Source: Thiolapillus brandeum
GTDB lineage: Bacteria > Pseudomonadota > Gammaproteobacteria > Chromatiales > Chromatiaceae
Assembly (NCBI RefSeq): GCF_000828615.1
Contig: NZ_AP012273.1
Span: 1,488,001 to 1,552,000, forward strand
DNA length: 64,000 nt
Reading direction: 5' to 3'
Part shown: positions 47,529 to 56,958 of the stretch, piece by piece
Numbering within the stretch: position 1 is the stretch's first letter
Layout: the number at the start of each line of letters is the position of its first letter
Program-made: the position numbers and the translations under genes
Notes under the pieces: model-generated
The model's database searches: none
Seen by the model: the letters and a program-made list of their open reading frames with translations, nothing else
Told to the model about the DNA's origin: nothing

Positions 47529-50500
47529 ATGCCTGATTCACTCAAGCAGCATCTGGGAGAGTGCCTGATCCGGGATCGGCATCGCCTGCGCACCCGGCTG
47601 AACAACCTGTCCCGGCTTCAGTCCCAGGGACAGAACGTGGACGCGGCCCTGGCCGAGGTGGCAGCACGCATTGAAAACTCCCGCCGCAGGGCGCTGGTGC
47701 GGCGCCAGACCTTGCCGGTGCCGGAATACCCGCCGGAACTGCCCATTTCCGCCCGCCGGGATGAAATCCGTCAACTGATTCGCAAACACCAGGTCATCGT
47801 GCTCTGCGGAGAGACCGGCTCGGGCAAGTCTACCCAACTGCCCAAGATCTGTCTGGAGCTGGGGCGTGGCGTGTTTGGCCGTATCGCCCACACCCAGCCC
47901 CGGCGTATTGCCGCGCGCAGCCTGGCCAGCCGGATCTCCAGTGAACTGGGGCGGGAACTGGGTGAGGCAGTGGGCTACAAGGTGCGTTTTCACGATCGGG
48001 TGAGTGATAGCACCCATATCAAACTGCTCACCGATGGCATGCTGCTGGCGGAGATCCAGCAGGACCGATGGCTCAAAGAGTATGACACCATCATTCTCGA
48101 CGAGGCTCATGAGCGCAGTCTGAATATCGATTTCCTCCTGGGCTATCTCAAGCAGTTGCTGCAGAAACGCCGTGATCTCAAACTCATCGTGACTTCCGCC
48201 ACCATTGATCCGCAGAAATTTTCCCGGCATTTCAATGATGCTCCTGTCATCGAAGTGTCAGGCCGCACCTATCCCGTTGAACTGCGCTACCGGCCACCCG
48301 GGGAAGAAGAAGAGGGGGGTGGCGAGCGCGGGGATGCGGTGCAGCAGGCCATCCGTGATGCCGTGGATGAACTGTCCCGGGAGGACCGGGGGGATATTCT
48401 GGTGTTCCTTTCCGGTGAGCGGGAGATCCGCGAAACCGCCGAAGGCTTGCGCAAGCACCGTCTGCAAGTGACTGAGATCCTGCCCCTGTATGCGCGCCTC
48501 AGCCCGGCGGAGCAGGCACGGATCTTCCGACCTTCCGGCCAGCGGCGAATCGTTCTGGCGACCAATGTGGCGGAAACCTCTCTGACGGTGCCTGGCATAC
48601 GCCATGTCATCGATACGGGATATGCGCGCATCAGCCGCTACAGTCACCGCAGCAAGATTCAGCGCCTGCCGGTGGAACGTATCTCTCAGGCATCCGCCAA
48701 CCAGCGCAAGGGACGCTGTGGGCGGGTGGCAGAGGGCATCTGCATCCGTCTGTACACGGAAGAGGACTACGAATCCCGCCCTGAGTTCATGGAACCGGAG
48801 ATTCAGCGCACCAACCTGGCTTCGGTCATCCTGCAAATGAAGATGCTGGGGTTTGGTGATATTGAAAAATTTCCTTTCATCGATCCACCGGACAACCGCC
48901 AGATCAAGGATGGTTACCGGGTGTTGGAGGAAATAGGCGCCGTGGATGGTTTGGGCAGGATCACCCGGCTTGGCAGGAAACTGGCGCGTCTGCCTGTGGA
49001 TCCGCGCATTGCCCGTATGCTCCTGGAGGCTGCCCATACCCATGCCCTGCGGGAAGTACTGGTCATCGCCTCGGCTTTGTCCGTGCAGGATCCCCGGGAT
49101 CGTCCTCACGACAAGCGTGAACAGGCGGACGAAGCCCATGCCCTGTTTGCTCACGAAGCGTCCGATTTCCTGGCCTATGTGGCGCTGTGGAACTTTATCC
49201 GGGAAAAACGCCGGCATCTCACCCAGCGCAAGTTCCGGCGCCTGTGCCGGGAGTATTTTCTGTCCTATACCCGCATCATGGAATGGCAGGATATCCATAA
49301 ACAGTTGCGCACCCAGATGCATGAGATGGGTTACCGGGACAACCAGGAAGATCCCGGCTATGAAACCATTCACAAGGCCCTGTTGTCCGGCCTGCTCAGT
49401 CATATCGGGTTTCGCCAGACGGGCAAGGGTGAGGGTTACCTGGGGGCACGCAACAGCCGCTTCCACCTGTTTCCCGGTTCCTCCCAGTTCAGCACCCGGC
49501 CCAAATGGGTGGTGGCGGCAGAACTGGTGGAGACCAGCAAACTCTATGCCCGGGGGTGCGCCCGCATACAGCCCGACTGGGTGGAGTCACTGGCCGGGCA
49601 TCTGATCAAACACAGTTATTCCGAACCCCACTGGCAGGGTAAGCGGGGACAGGTGGGGGCGTATGAAAAAGTCACCCTGTTTGGCCTGGTGCTGGTGCCC
49701 CGGCGGCGGGTCAATTTTGGTCCTGTGGATCCGAAACAATCCCGGGAGATATTCATCCGCTTCGGTCTGGTGGAAGGGGATCTGAAAACCCGTGCGCCCT
49801 TCTGGCGACACAACCGGGAGCTGGTGGATTATGTGCGGGACATGGAGGCGCGTACCCGGCGTCCGGATCTGCTGGTGGACGAGGAACGTATGGTGGCTTT
49901 CTATGATCAGCGCATTCCCCAGGGCATCTATTCCACCCCACAACTGGAGAAATGGCTGCGCAAGGCCAGTTCCAGTCAGCCGCGTATTCTGCACATGGAA
50001 CTGGAAGACGTTCTGGCCCGGGAAACCGATGCCAAAGCGGAAGCCCAGTTTCCCAAGACGTTGGAATTGCATGGCATGAGTCTGCCCCTGGAATACCGTT
50101 TTGAACCGGGACACCCGGCGGATGGCGTCACCCTGGTAGTGCCTGCCGGGGTGTTGCGCCAGGTCAGCCCCGGGCGCCTGGACTGGCTGGTACCGGGACT
50201 GCTGGAAGAAAAGCTGGTGGCGCTGCTCAAAAGTCTGCCGAAGTCCTTGCGCAAATCCTTCGTGCCGGTTCCGGATTATGCCGCCCGTGCCCTGGTTCGG
50301 TTGCAGGCCTCGGATACGCCACTGGTGCAGGCCCTGGCAACGGTGCTCAAGGAACTGTCCGGCGGGGTGCATATTCCCGAGGATGCCTGGAAGACCGACG
50401 CCCTGCCGGATTATCTGCGTATGCGGGTGCGGGTGGTGGATGCTTCGGGAAAGACCCTGGCGGCAGACAGGAACCTGCTCAAGCTGCAACAACAATACGC

Positions 50501-51440
50501 AGACGTCGCCGAGACGGCACCCCGGCAACAGGCGGCTCATCCCCTGGAGCGTCAGGGCATCAAAAGCTGGGATTTCGGTGAACTGCCGGAGCAGGTGGAA
50601 AGCGAGCACCAGGGCATCCGCCTGACCCTGTGGCCGGCTCTGCATGACGATGGCGACAGCGTGGCCATCCGCTTGTCTGGTTCCCAGGCGGAGGCGCTGC
50701 AGCATCACCGGGCCGGTCTCAGACGCCTGTTCATGCTGGCTTTGCCCCGGGAGATCCGCGAACTGAAAAAACAGCTGCCCGGCCTGCAGAAGATGCGCCT
50801 GCAATACGCAAAAGCGCCCAAAGCGCCGCCTCACCTGCGCAGCAGCCCCCACCAGGATCTGGAGCAGGAACTGGTCGCTTTGGTTCTGGATCGCAGTTTT
50901 CTGCCCCAGGGCGCGGATATTCGCAACGCTGAGGCCTTTGCCGGGCGATTGGAAGCAAACCTCAGGGAGATGCCTGAACATGCCAGGGAAGTGAGCCGGT
51001 TGGCATCAGGCATTCTTGAGCACTATCAGAAGCTGCGCAAGAGCCTGGCCGGCATCCACAAGATCAACTGGCTGGCCTCCACCCAGGACATGCAGTGGCA
51101 GCTCGAACGCCTCGTTTTTCAGGGGTTTCTGCAGATGACGCCCTGGGAACAGCTGCAACAGTATCCCCGTTATTTGAAAGCCCTGTCATCACGGCTTCAG
51201 AAGCTGCAAAACGCCCCTCTACGCGACCAGCAGTTACTGAATGAACTGCAGCCGCTGCAGGATGACTGGCTGGAACGCTGGAAGGCGGCCAGTGAAAAAG
51301 GTGTAGAGGATCCCCGTCTTGAGGAAATACGCTGGATGCTGGAGGAATTCCGCATCTCCCTGTTTGCCCAGGAACTGAAGACGGCCTATCCGGTATCCGC
51401 AAAACGTATCAAAAAGCGCTGGCGGGAATTGGGATTGTAG
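47529..51440 (+). CDS. hrpA: ATP-dependent RNA helicase HrpA
   Basis: 1303 aa from the ATG at 47529; upstream in-frame codons lie in the previous gene. DEAH-box helicase: Walker A GETGSGKST, motif II DEAH in IILDEAHERSLN, SATID, motif V ATNVAETSLTVPGI and motif VI QRKGRCGRV. The large C-terminal domain (about 700-1303, DUF3418-type) is typical of HrpA. It resolves stalled or collided ribosomes and structured RNA. It follows the DsbA-like gene by 16 nt. Confidence 0.96.
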   Translation: MPDSLKQHLGECLIRDRHRLRTRLNNLSRLQSQGQNVDAALAEVAARIENSRRRALVRRQTLPVPEYPPELPISARRDEIRQLIRKHQVIVLCGETGSGKSTQLPKICLELGRGVFGRIAHTQPRRIAARSLASRISSELGRELGEAVGYKVRFHDRVSDSTHIKLLTDGMLLAEIQQDRWLKEYDTIILDEAHERSLNIDFLLGYLKQLLQKRRDLKLIVTSATIDPQKFSRHFNDAPVIEVSGRTYPVELRYRPPGEEEEGGGERGDAVQQAIRDAVDELSREDRGDILVFLSGEREIRETAEGLRKHRLQVTEILPLYARLSPAEQARIFRPSGQRRIVLATNVAETSLTVPGIRHVIDTGYARISRYSHRSKIQRLPVERISQASANQRKGRCGRVAEGICIRLYTEEDYESRPEFMEPEIQRTNLASVILQMKMLGFGDIEKFPFIDPPDNRQIKDGYRVLEEIGAVDGLGRITRLGRKLARLPVDPRIARMLLEAAHTHALREVLVIASALSVQDPRDRPHDKREQADEAHALFAHEASDFLAYVALWNFIREKRRHLTQRKFRRLCREYFLSYTRIMEWQDIHKQLRTQMHEMGYRDNQEDPGYETIHKALLSGLLSHIGFRQTGKGEGYLGARNSRFHLFPGSSQFSTRPKWVVAAELVETSKLYARGCARIQPDWVESLAGHLIKHSYSEPHWQGKRGQVGAYEKVTLFGLVLVPRRRVNFGPVDPKQSREIFIRFGLVEGDLKTRAPFWRHNRELVDYVRDMEARTRRPDLLVDEERMVAFYDQRIPQGIYSTPQLEKWLRKASSSQPRILHMELEDVLARETDAKAEAQFPKTLELHGMSLPLEYRFEPGHPADGVTLVVPAGVLRQVSPGRLDWLVPGLLEEKLVALLKSLPKSLRKSFVPVPDYAARALVRLQASDTPLVQALATVLKELSGGVHIPEDAWKTDALPDYLRMRVRVVDASGKTLAADRNLLKLQQQYADVAETAPRQQAAHPLERQGIKSWDFGELPEQVESEHQGIRLTLWPALHDDGDSVAIRLSGSQAEALQHHRAGLRRLFMLALPREIRELKKQLPGLQKMRLQYAKAPKAPPHLRSSPHQDLEQELVALVLDRSFLPQGADIRNAEAFAGRLEANLREMPEHAREVSRLASGILEHYQKLRKSLAGIHKINWLASTQDMQWQLERLVFQGFLQMTPWEQLQQYPRYLKALSSRLQKLQNAPLRDQQLLNELQPLQDDWLERWKAASEKGVEDPRLEEIRWMLEEFRISLFAQELKTAYPVSAKRIKKRWRELGL

Positions 51441-51452
51441 TGAACATGCCCC

Positions 51453-51734
51453 GTGAAAGATCTACGGGAGGGTATTGGAGTATATCAGGGTATTGGACAC
51501 AGACCCCAGTGGACACATCATTGGAGCAATTGCAGGGTTCATTGTAATGAGATTATGTTCGATGTAGCAGAATATGCAGTAGGACAATTGGCTACAGCCG
51601 GTGGCGCTTTCTCCAAGGCACAGGGAGAGAGTTTTGGCAGTGGCTTTGCGGCGGGGGTATTCAGCAAGCTGGCGGCGGGCAGGATACACGAAAATATCTC
51701 CAGAATAGGGGATAGACCACGATTTACGCAGTAG
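51453..51734 (+). pseudogene. Possible gene fragment after hrpA
   Basis: A 93-aa open frame whose second half looks protein-like: MFDVAEYAVGQLATAGGAFSK, then a Gly/Ala/Phe-rich stretch resembling the linker regions that precede toxin tips in large Rhs or filamentous-haemagglutinin proteins. The first half does not look coding. The 3' end is encoded by the repeat at 51701. Probably a remnant; function not assigned. Confidence 0.25.
51701..51728 (+). repeat. 28-bp repeat R1, downstream of hipA
   Basis: CAGAATAGGGGATAGACC followed by ACGATTTACG. It matches R2 at 53560 in 25 of 28 positions, in the same orientation, and R3 at 53622 in inverted orientation. Together these bracket the hipBA module. 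Confidence 0.7.
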
Positions 51735-51778
51735 GAATTGTGACAGGAGATAGATCATTCGGGCTTTTCGCGTAGCAC

Positions 51779-53149
51779 CTACTTTGCAGTACGGCGCAAC
51801 TGCGCTTGCAGCGTTTCTTTTGCTGCTTTGGCAATAGTGCTCAGCCTCTGATGCTGGCCATCGTTGATGGCGGTGCAATCAGCCACCCGTACCGCGTAAT
51901 CCCTGGTGGTTTCCAAGGCTTGCTCAACAATCGCATCGATTTCCGTCCTGGACAACCCCAGGGCGCCGCCCAGTTCCACGAACACCGAGGCTTCATCGGG
52001 ATACGATTGGGCGTCATAGCCAATGGCGCTGACAAGATCATGCCGCGCCCAGGCCCGCATGGGGGCGGGGTCATAAACTGGGGCCAGCCGGCAGCCGTTC
52101 TTTCCCCCCAGGAGGGACAGGTTTTCCAGGTGAAGGTCGCCGTTGCCCGTCAGATAGGCCAGAATGAAGCGCTGAAACAGCTCGGTGCCGGTGTCCGGAG
52201 CCAGTTCGACCACCTGCGCAAGCCGCCGGAGTATGCCGCCCAAATCCTCCAGCATGACATCCCCCATGCCCTGCACCTGGTGGTCGCCCGTGGCAATCAT
52301 GGAGAACAGCGATTCGACCGGCTGGATGATTGGGCGGTCGAATCGCTCAACCGCCAGGAAGCGTAAATCCTCCTGTTCGAAATAACGATACCCGGGCGTA
52401 TCCAGTCCGTGTTCCCGGTGTATGTCGAGACACAGCGCCTCGAGCGCGAGCAGCCCCTGATATTCGGGAGGTTCAATTTTCAGGAGCACATCGACCTTGC
52501 CGGGGGAGCCGGGCGGATACAGGGTGGTGTCATCCCGCCCCGCATCCCTGGAAACCAGTAACTTCGGGATCATTCCGCCCACCGAGGGGGTGTTCCCCAT
52601 GACATCCCGAAGATCGTGGGGCGTCAGCCCGTTCGATTCATCGAGTATCTGTTCGCGCAGGAATCGCCACAATTCCGAGCGTCCCATGTTCTCGGTGAAC
52701 GGGCGCAGGTTGATTTCACGGCCATACCAGGCCAGGGCGGCCCGGTCATCCTGGAATACATCGACATGCCCGACCCCGCCATGCCCCCCCATCAACAGCA
52801 ACGCCCATTCCGTATCAATGCCTTTCGCCGGCGGCGTTCCCATTTTTCGCTGCAAGGCTTTGAGGTAGTGCGCCCGCTGCAGGTTGCGGGGGTTGTTGCC
52901 CGGCAGCAGGGCGCGCAAGCGTGGCAACATGGGCATCCTTTCCGTCACGGGGTATTCGAAGAAGGGGGCGACTTCCGTGGCGACATCATCGATGAGGCTC
53001 ATTCTCGGCAGGCCCGAGGCCAGGTAGTCCTCATCATAGGTCATCACCATGCGCTCATCCGACAGGACGAGCGTACCCATTTTCTGAGGGGTATCGCTGA
53101 TAGCCGTCCACACCACGGCGGTATAGTGAGGCAATGCCGCCGGGCGCAT
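51779..53149 (-). CDS. HipA-like Ser/Thr protein kinase (toxin)
   Basis: 456 aa from the ATG at 53149, sharing one base with the hipB stop. The kinase core is visible: catalytic loop NGDLHLENLSLL (about residue 336; Asp and Asn expected for catalysis and metal binding), DPAP in the metal-binding position, and upstream PSVGGMIPKLLVS in the Gly-rich loop region. HipA kinases phosphorylate translation factors such as aminoacyl-tRNA synthetases and cause growth arrest; the target here is unknown. The N-terminal about 130 residues are divergent. Confidence 0.88.
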   Translation of the reverse strand: MRPAALPHYTAVVWTAISDTPQKMGTLVLSDERMVMTYDEDYLASGLPRMSLIDDVATEVAPFFEYPVTERMPMLPRLRALLPGNNPRNLQRAHYLKALQRKMGTPPAKGIDTEWALLLMGGHGGVGHVDVFQDDRAALAWYGREINLRPFTENMGRSELWRFLREQILDESNGLTPHDLRDVMGNTPSVGGMIPKLLVSRDAGRDDTTLYPPGSPGKVDVLLKIEPPEYQGLLALEALCLDIHREHGLDTPGYRYFEQEDLRFLAVERFDRPIIQPVESLFSMIATGDHQVQGMGDVMLEDLGGILRRLAQVVELAPDTGTELFQRFILAYLTGNGDLHLENLSLLGGKNGCRLAPVYDPAPMRAWARHDLVSAIGYDAQSYPDEASVFVELGGALGLSRTEIDAIVEQALETTRDYAVRVADCTAINDGQHQRLSTIAKAAKETLQAQLRRTAK

Positions 53150-53433
53150 CACGGTTCCCTGACAAGCTCGAAGAAGCGGCCCTCGCGGATGGCTGTGACG
53201 GCCGCATCATGGGAGCGGCGGGGCTTGAACTCGATGGTCATGTCCAGGGCATTGGCCAGGGCTTCCAGGGTGGACACCTTCAGATCGCCCCGTGCCTTGG
53301 CCTGGGACAGGCCCACCTCACTGATCCCCGCTCGCGCCGCCAGTTCTTTCTGCGAAAACCCTTGCGCTTTTGCCAGAGTAAGCAGGTTTTCCAGTTTATC
53401 GGTTATGCTTTCGCTTAATTTTAGTTTCCTCAT
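53149..53433 (-). CDS. HipB-like HTH antitoxin/repressor
   Basis: 94 aa from the ATG at 53433 (MRKLKLSESITDKLENLLTLAK). An XRE-type HTH is at about residues 25-55 (GFSQKELAARAGISEVGLSQAKARGDLKVSTLEALANAL), with a beta-strand end (MTIEFKPRRS). It should neutralise the kinase and repress the operon. No obvious Shine-Dalgarno precedes the ATG. Direct repeats and a small palindrome just upstream are probable operators. Confidence 0.88.
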   Translation of the reverse strand: MRKLKLSESITDKLENLLTLAKAQGFSQKELAARAGISEVGLSQAKARGDLKVSTLEALANALDMTIEFKPRRSHDAAVTAIREGRFFELVREP

Positions 53434-53434
53434 G

Positions 53435-53469
53435 TCGTTTAATATAGCATGAATTATGCAATCGTTTAA
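53435..53469 (-). promoter_or_regulatory. Probable HipB operator/promoter region
   Basis: Two copies of TTAAACGA (minus strand) lie at 53442-53435 and 53469-53462, exactly 27 nt apart, with the 13-nt palindrome GCATAATTCATGC between them and a TATATT -10-like box overlapping. The arrangement fits autorepression by the HipB protein but is inferred. Confidence 0.5.
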
Positions 53470-53559
53470 CTTTGCGGTTGGCATGGGAAATTCTAGAAAG
53501 GGCGAACGACAGTAACAATCCCAAATCGTCGCCTAATTAACGAAAACGTCGCGAAATCA

Positions 53560-53649
53560 CAGAATAGGGGAAAGATCATGATTTACGAATTTCTTCCTGA
53601 AAGTGCGAAGTGCCGAGCATTGAAAACCGTGGTCTGTCCCCTATTTTCC
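53560..53649. repeat. 28-bp repeats R2 and R3, upstream of hipB
   Basis: R2 (53560-53587) is CAGAATAGGGGAAAGATC plus ATGATTTACG, direct relative to R1. R3 (53622-53649) is an inverted copy, GAAAACCGTGGTCTGTCCCC plus TATTTTCC. R2 and R3 can fold into a large hairpin. AATAGGGGACAGACCACG-type sequences are typical of REP-like palindromes. The remaining 53650-53912 stretch shows no supported gene. Confidence 0.65.
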
Positions 53650-53912
53650 CTACCTATTTTCCCTCTATTTTCATTCATACTGGGCTCCCAATGACTGGAC
53701 GCCGCGCTCGGAGGCCTACTTTGTTTTTCCTCTGGCGCAAGGCGCGCCGGGAAAACAGTGCGGCCTCGCGGCTACTTGGGGACTACTCGCCTTCGCTACG
53801 CTCTCCATGGCTCGCAGCGATGGTCGGTTACGGCTTGTGTGAACCTTTGTAACGAATTGCCTGAATATCCGGTCTTAGTGCACATGAAGGCGGATAGAAT
53901 ACGGAGCAGGCA

Positions 53913-54611
53913 ATGAACATTCCCCGCAGGATACTGATGGCCCTGATGATGAGCCTGAGCTGGAACGCGCAGGCCCTGGAACCCTGGGATGATAACCGGG
54001 CGACTCCCTGGCTGGGAGTCGATGTCGTCGAACCCAAAGAGGGCCTGATCGGAAAGCAGATTGCTGACCTGCCATTCCAGGATCTGCAGGGAAAGCCTTC
54101 TTCCCTGTACCAGGCAGCGGGAAAAAGAGGAACGGTAGTGGTTGTTCGTGATCCTCAATGTCCCGTTTCCCGCCGCTATGGACCCAGAATCGCCAGTATG
54201 GGACGAACATTCTCCTCCCATGGTTTTTCCTTTGTGTTTATTTACCTGAATGAAACGCTGGATATGGAAACCATGGCAGAAGATGCGGCCAGGTTGAATC
54301 TGGCCAATGGCATCATGGTGGGCAAGGGCAGCTTTTTGCTGGCCGAAGCTCTGGGGGTGAAGAGTACCGGGGATGTGTTCGTGCTGGATGAAGCCCATCG
54401 CATCATCTATCGAGGCGCCATCGATGACCAGTATGGTTTTGGTTATACTCAGGACGCACCCACCCACTACTATCTGCGCAATGCCCTTGAAGCTGAGATG
54501 AAAGGCTGGCCGGTAACACCCGCCGCAACTCATGCGCCGGGTTGCTACATCGACGCCGATCCGGAAAAAGACGAACTGTTTCCCGAACCTTTGAATGGCG
54601 CACTGTCCTGA
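53913..54611 (+). CDS. Periplasmic thioredoxin-fold (redoxin) protein
   Basis: 232 aa. A signal peptide (MNIPRRILMALMMSLSWNAQA) precedes a redoxin/AhpC-TSA-like domain: IADLPFQDLQGKPSSLYQAAGKRGTVVVVRDPQCPVSRRYGP with a single active-site Cys (CPVS), and a second Cys near the C-terminus (HAPGCYID) that could resolve it. Such DPQCPVS proteins often carry a fused cytochrome-like domain, which is absent here. Likely a periplasmic thiol peroxidase or reductase; substrate unknown. Confidence 0.75.
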   Translation: MNIPRRILMALMMSLSWNAQALEPWDDNRATPWLGVDVVEPKEGLIGKQIADLPFQDLQGKPSSLYQAAGKRGTVVVVRDPQCPVSRRYGPRIASMGRTFSSHGFSFVFIYLNETLDMETMAEDAARLNLANGIMVGKGSFLLAEALGVKSTGDVFVLDEAHRIIYRGAIDDQYGFGYTQDAPTHYYLRNALEAEMKGWPVTPAATHAPGCYIDADPEKDELFPEPLNGALS

Positions 54612-54672
54612 ACGCGGGTGAAGCTTTATAATTCCTTCCTTCATTCATTGCCATCGTTGAAGGATGCCCCTC

Positions 54673-55161
54673 ATGTCCAGTTGTCCCTGCGGTTCCGGCC
54701 GAGAATATTCCCAGTGCTGTGAACCCATTCACCTGGGAACGGAGAAGGCGCGCACTGCAGAAGCTTTGATGCGGGCCCGTTACACCGCTTACCAGAAAGA
54801 TTGCATTGGGTTTCTTGGCGACAGCCTGCACCCTGACAGCCGTCATGACTGGGATGAAGCCGCTACGCGCAAGTGGGCAGAGCAGTCTGAGTGGCTGGGT
54901 CTGGAAGTACGCGCCACAGAAAAGGGCGCCGAGGATGATCAGGTGGGAACCGTGGAGTTCATTGCCACCTATAGTGAAGACGGGGTACTGCACCAGCACC
55001 ATGAAATCAGCCTGTTCAAAAAGGAAAATGATCGCTGGTACTATGCCGACGGCAAGATGCCGGCACCGGAGACTGTCAAGCGTGAAACACCCAAGGTGGG
55101 GCGCAATGATCCCTGTCCCTGTGGCAGCGGCAGGAAATACAAGAAATGTTGTGGAGGCTGA
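54673..55161 (+). CDS. YchJ family protein with two SEC-C zinc motifs
   Basis: 162 aa from the ATG at 54673, spaced 10 nt from GAAGGA; the ATG at 54664 is an alternative. The N-terminal SEC-C ([13 protein letters not shown]) and C-terminal SEC-C ([13 protein letters not shown]) flank the YchJ/UPF0225 domain ([48 protein letters not shown]). The C-x-C-x8-C-C clusters bind zinc. Function is not established for this family. Its stop is adjacent to the next start. Confidence 0.92.
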   Translation: MSSCPCGSGREYSQCCEPIHLGTEKARTAEALMRARYTAYQKDCIGFLGDSLHPDSRHDWDEAATRKWAEQSEWLGLEVRATEKGAEDDQVGTVEFIATYSEDGVLHQHHEISLFKKENDRWYYADGKMPAPETVKRETPKVGRNDPCPCGSGRKYKKCCGG

Positions 55162-55908
55162 GTGATCAGACTATTCCTTGCTTTGTTGTTCATCTTGACT
55201 GTGGCACAGGCTGCCGCCGACACCTATGTCTGTACCGATGAGGAAGGCGACACCACGCTGACCAATGTTCCCTGCAACCGGGGATCGATCACCCAAAAAC
55301 ATAACCGTAGCAGCAGGACTCGTCCGCAGAACAATCGCAAGATTATCGGTTACAGCTACCGGTTCGAGGACCGGGAAGGCCGCACTCTGTACACCAACCG
55401 GCGCAAGGCGGGCAAGGGCATGAAACTGGTGTCCCGGCGCCCCATCTATTATTACGGCAAGCCCCGCAGTGGCGGGCCGGCGCCGGTACTCAAGGTATTG
55501 AGGGAAAGGGTGAAGGAATACAAACCCCTGATTCTCCAGGCAGCCAGAGATACCGGGCTGGATGCAAACCTGATTCATGCGGTGATTCTTGCCGAGTCCG
55601 CCTATGATCCACAGGCGCGCTCTCCCAAAGGCGCCATGGGCCTGATGCAGCTCATGCCGGCAACGGCGAAACGTTACGGTGTCGCCAATCCCTATGACCC
55701 CGCACAAAATATTCGGGGCGGTACTCGTTATTTGAGCTATCTGATGAAACGTTTTGGCAATGATCTGGAGCTTGCTGTAGCCGCCTACAATGCCGGGGAA
55801 GGCGCTGTGGAAAAATACAATCGCAGTATTCCGCCCTACAAGGAAACCCAAAACTATGTGGAAAAGGTCAAGGGATACATGGCTCAGGGGATGCTCGCCT
55901 TCTACTGA
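55162..55908 (+). CDS. Lytic transglycosylase with N-terminal DUF4124-like repeats
   Basis: 248 aa from a GTG at 55162, immediately after ychJ. Signal peptide ([18 protein letters not shown]). Two short DUF4124-like segments ([18 protein letters not shown] and [19 protein letters not shown]). The SLT domain spans about residues 125-240, with catalytic Glu in [34 protein letters not shown]. It would cleave peptidoglycan in the periplasm. Convergent with the glycosyltransferase gene. Confidence 0.92.
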   Translation: MIRLFLALLFILTVAQAAADTYVCTDEEGDTTLTNVPCNRGSITQKHNRSSRTRPQNNRKIIGYSYRFEDREGRTLYTNRRKAGKGMKLVSRRPIYYYGKPRSGGPAPVLKVLRERVKEYKPLILQAARDTGLDANLIHAVILAESAYDPQARSPKGAMGLMQLMPATAKRYGVANPYDPAQNIRGGTRYLSYLMKRFGNDLELAVAAYNAGEGAVEKYNRSIPPYKETQNYVEKVKGYMAQGMLAFY

Positions 55909-55933
55909 TGATGGAACTCGTCCGCAAGGCAGG

Positions 55934-56947
55934 CTATCCCACGGCCAGATAATCTTTTCCCGGGGTGTATCCCAGTCCATCGAGTTCCCGGGCAATGTCT
56001 TCCCGGGCACCGTGATTCGCCACATAGATGAGCACCAGGGGATGGCCATGGGTATTGAGCCAGTGGCTGTTCACCACAGGTATTCCCTGGAGCTGATTGC
56101 CGATCTTTTTCGGGTCTATGTCCACCCAGGCATTGGGGCGGAAGCCCTGTTCGAGAAGATGCTTGCAACGCTTGCGTGTCTTGCGCCCGGCGCCCCAGAT
56201 GACAAAGTTGTCGGCGTGGTTCAAGAATCGCGGATCCCTGGCCAGGTAGTGGGCGCGCAGGCGATCAAAGGCCTCCCGGGAACAACGTGGATCCGTGCGT
56301 GATACCCGCGACAGGCTTTCCCGCCACTCCAGAAGCACTTCAGGCAGTTTTTCCATGGGGTGGTCTGAATGAAACAGGCGTAACCACAGGTCATAGTCTT
56401 CAGGGAAAGCTCCTTGCCGGTAGCCTCCCAGTTGCTGAACAGGACGTTTTTTGAACATGACGCTGGGATGGGCAAAGGGCGATTCAATATAGATCTGGTT
56501 GGTGATCGCCGATCTCGTACAACACTGATTCTGCCAGCGGATGTATTCGAGAAAGCCTTTCCGGATCAGATGCTCAGGAAAAAGGCGAACTTGGGTTGCC
56601 GACAACACGAGATCAGGGTTGTGCTGAAAGTGCGAAATCTGCCGGGACAGGCGCTGACCATGCATGATGTCGTCGGCGTCCATGCGCGCCACGAGTTCAT
56701 GCCGGCAGACGGACAAACCGTAATTGAGGGCATTGACCAGGCCTTTGTCCGGGTTGGCGAGAACACGGATACGATGGTCTGCGAGCGCCTGGGCTTGTAA
56801 CCAGCGCGCGGAACCATCCGTGCTCTGGTCATCCACGGCAACCAGTTCCCAGTGCGGGTGATCCTGCTTCCGGATACTGTGCAGGCAGGCGGGCAGCGTG
56901 TCCAGGGCATTGTGGAATGGCAGCAGGATACTGACGAAAGATGACAT
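55934..56947 (-). CDS. Family 2 glycosyltransferase
   Basis: 337 aa from the ATG at 56947 (MSSFVSILLPFHNALDTLPACLHSIRKQ). GT-A fold with VAVDDQSTDGS, the metal-binding MDADD and the acceptor-region motif PEDYDLWLRL, all GT2 features. The C-terminal 90 residues (FVIWGAGRKTRKRCKHLLEQGF) form a small Rossmann-like extension. No membrane segment. The acceptor and sugar are unknown. It is divergent from the TlpA-like gene with only about 11 nt between the start codons. Confidence 0.88.
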   Translation of the reverse strand: MSSFVSILLPFHNALDTLPACLHSIRKQDHPHWELVAVDDQSTDGSARWLQAQALADHRIRVLANPDKGLVNALNYGLSVCRHELVARMDADDIMHGQRLSRQISHFQHNPDLVLSATQVRLFPEHLIRKGFLEYIRWQNQCCTRSAITNQIYIESPFAHPSVMFKKRPVQQLGGYRQGAFPEDYDLWLRLFHSDHPMEKLPEVLLEWRESLSRVSRTDPRCSREAFDRLRAHYLARDPRFLNHADNFVIWGAGRKTRKRCKHLLEQGFRPNAWVDIDPKKIGNQLQGIPVVNSHWLNTHGHPLVLIYVANHGAREDIARELDGLGYTPGKDYLAVG

Positions 56948-56958
56948 TGGAACCTGGT

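Noticed and set aside
49587-50981. 464-codon minus-strand open frame opposite hrpA
   Set aside because: Antisense shadow of the HrpA C-terminal region, with no ribosome-binding site or protein-like composition.
53690-53870. Possible coding in the GC-rich stretch before the redoxin gene
   Set aside because: Frames on both strands lack start signals and family sequence. The long minus-strand frame here is antisense to the redoxin gene.
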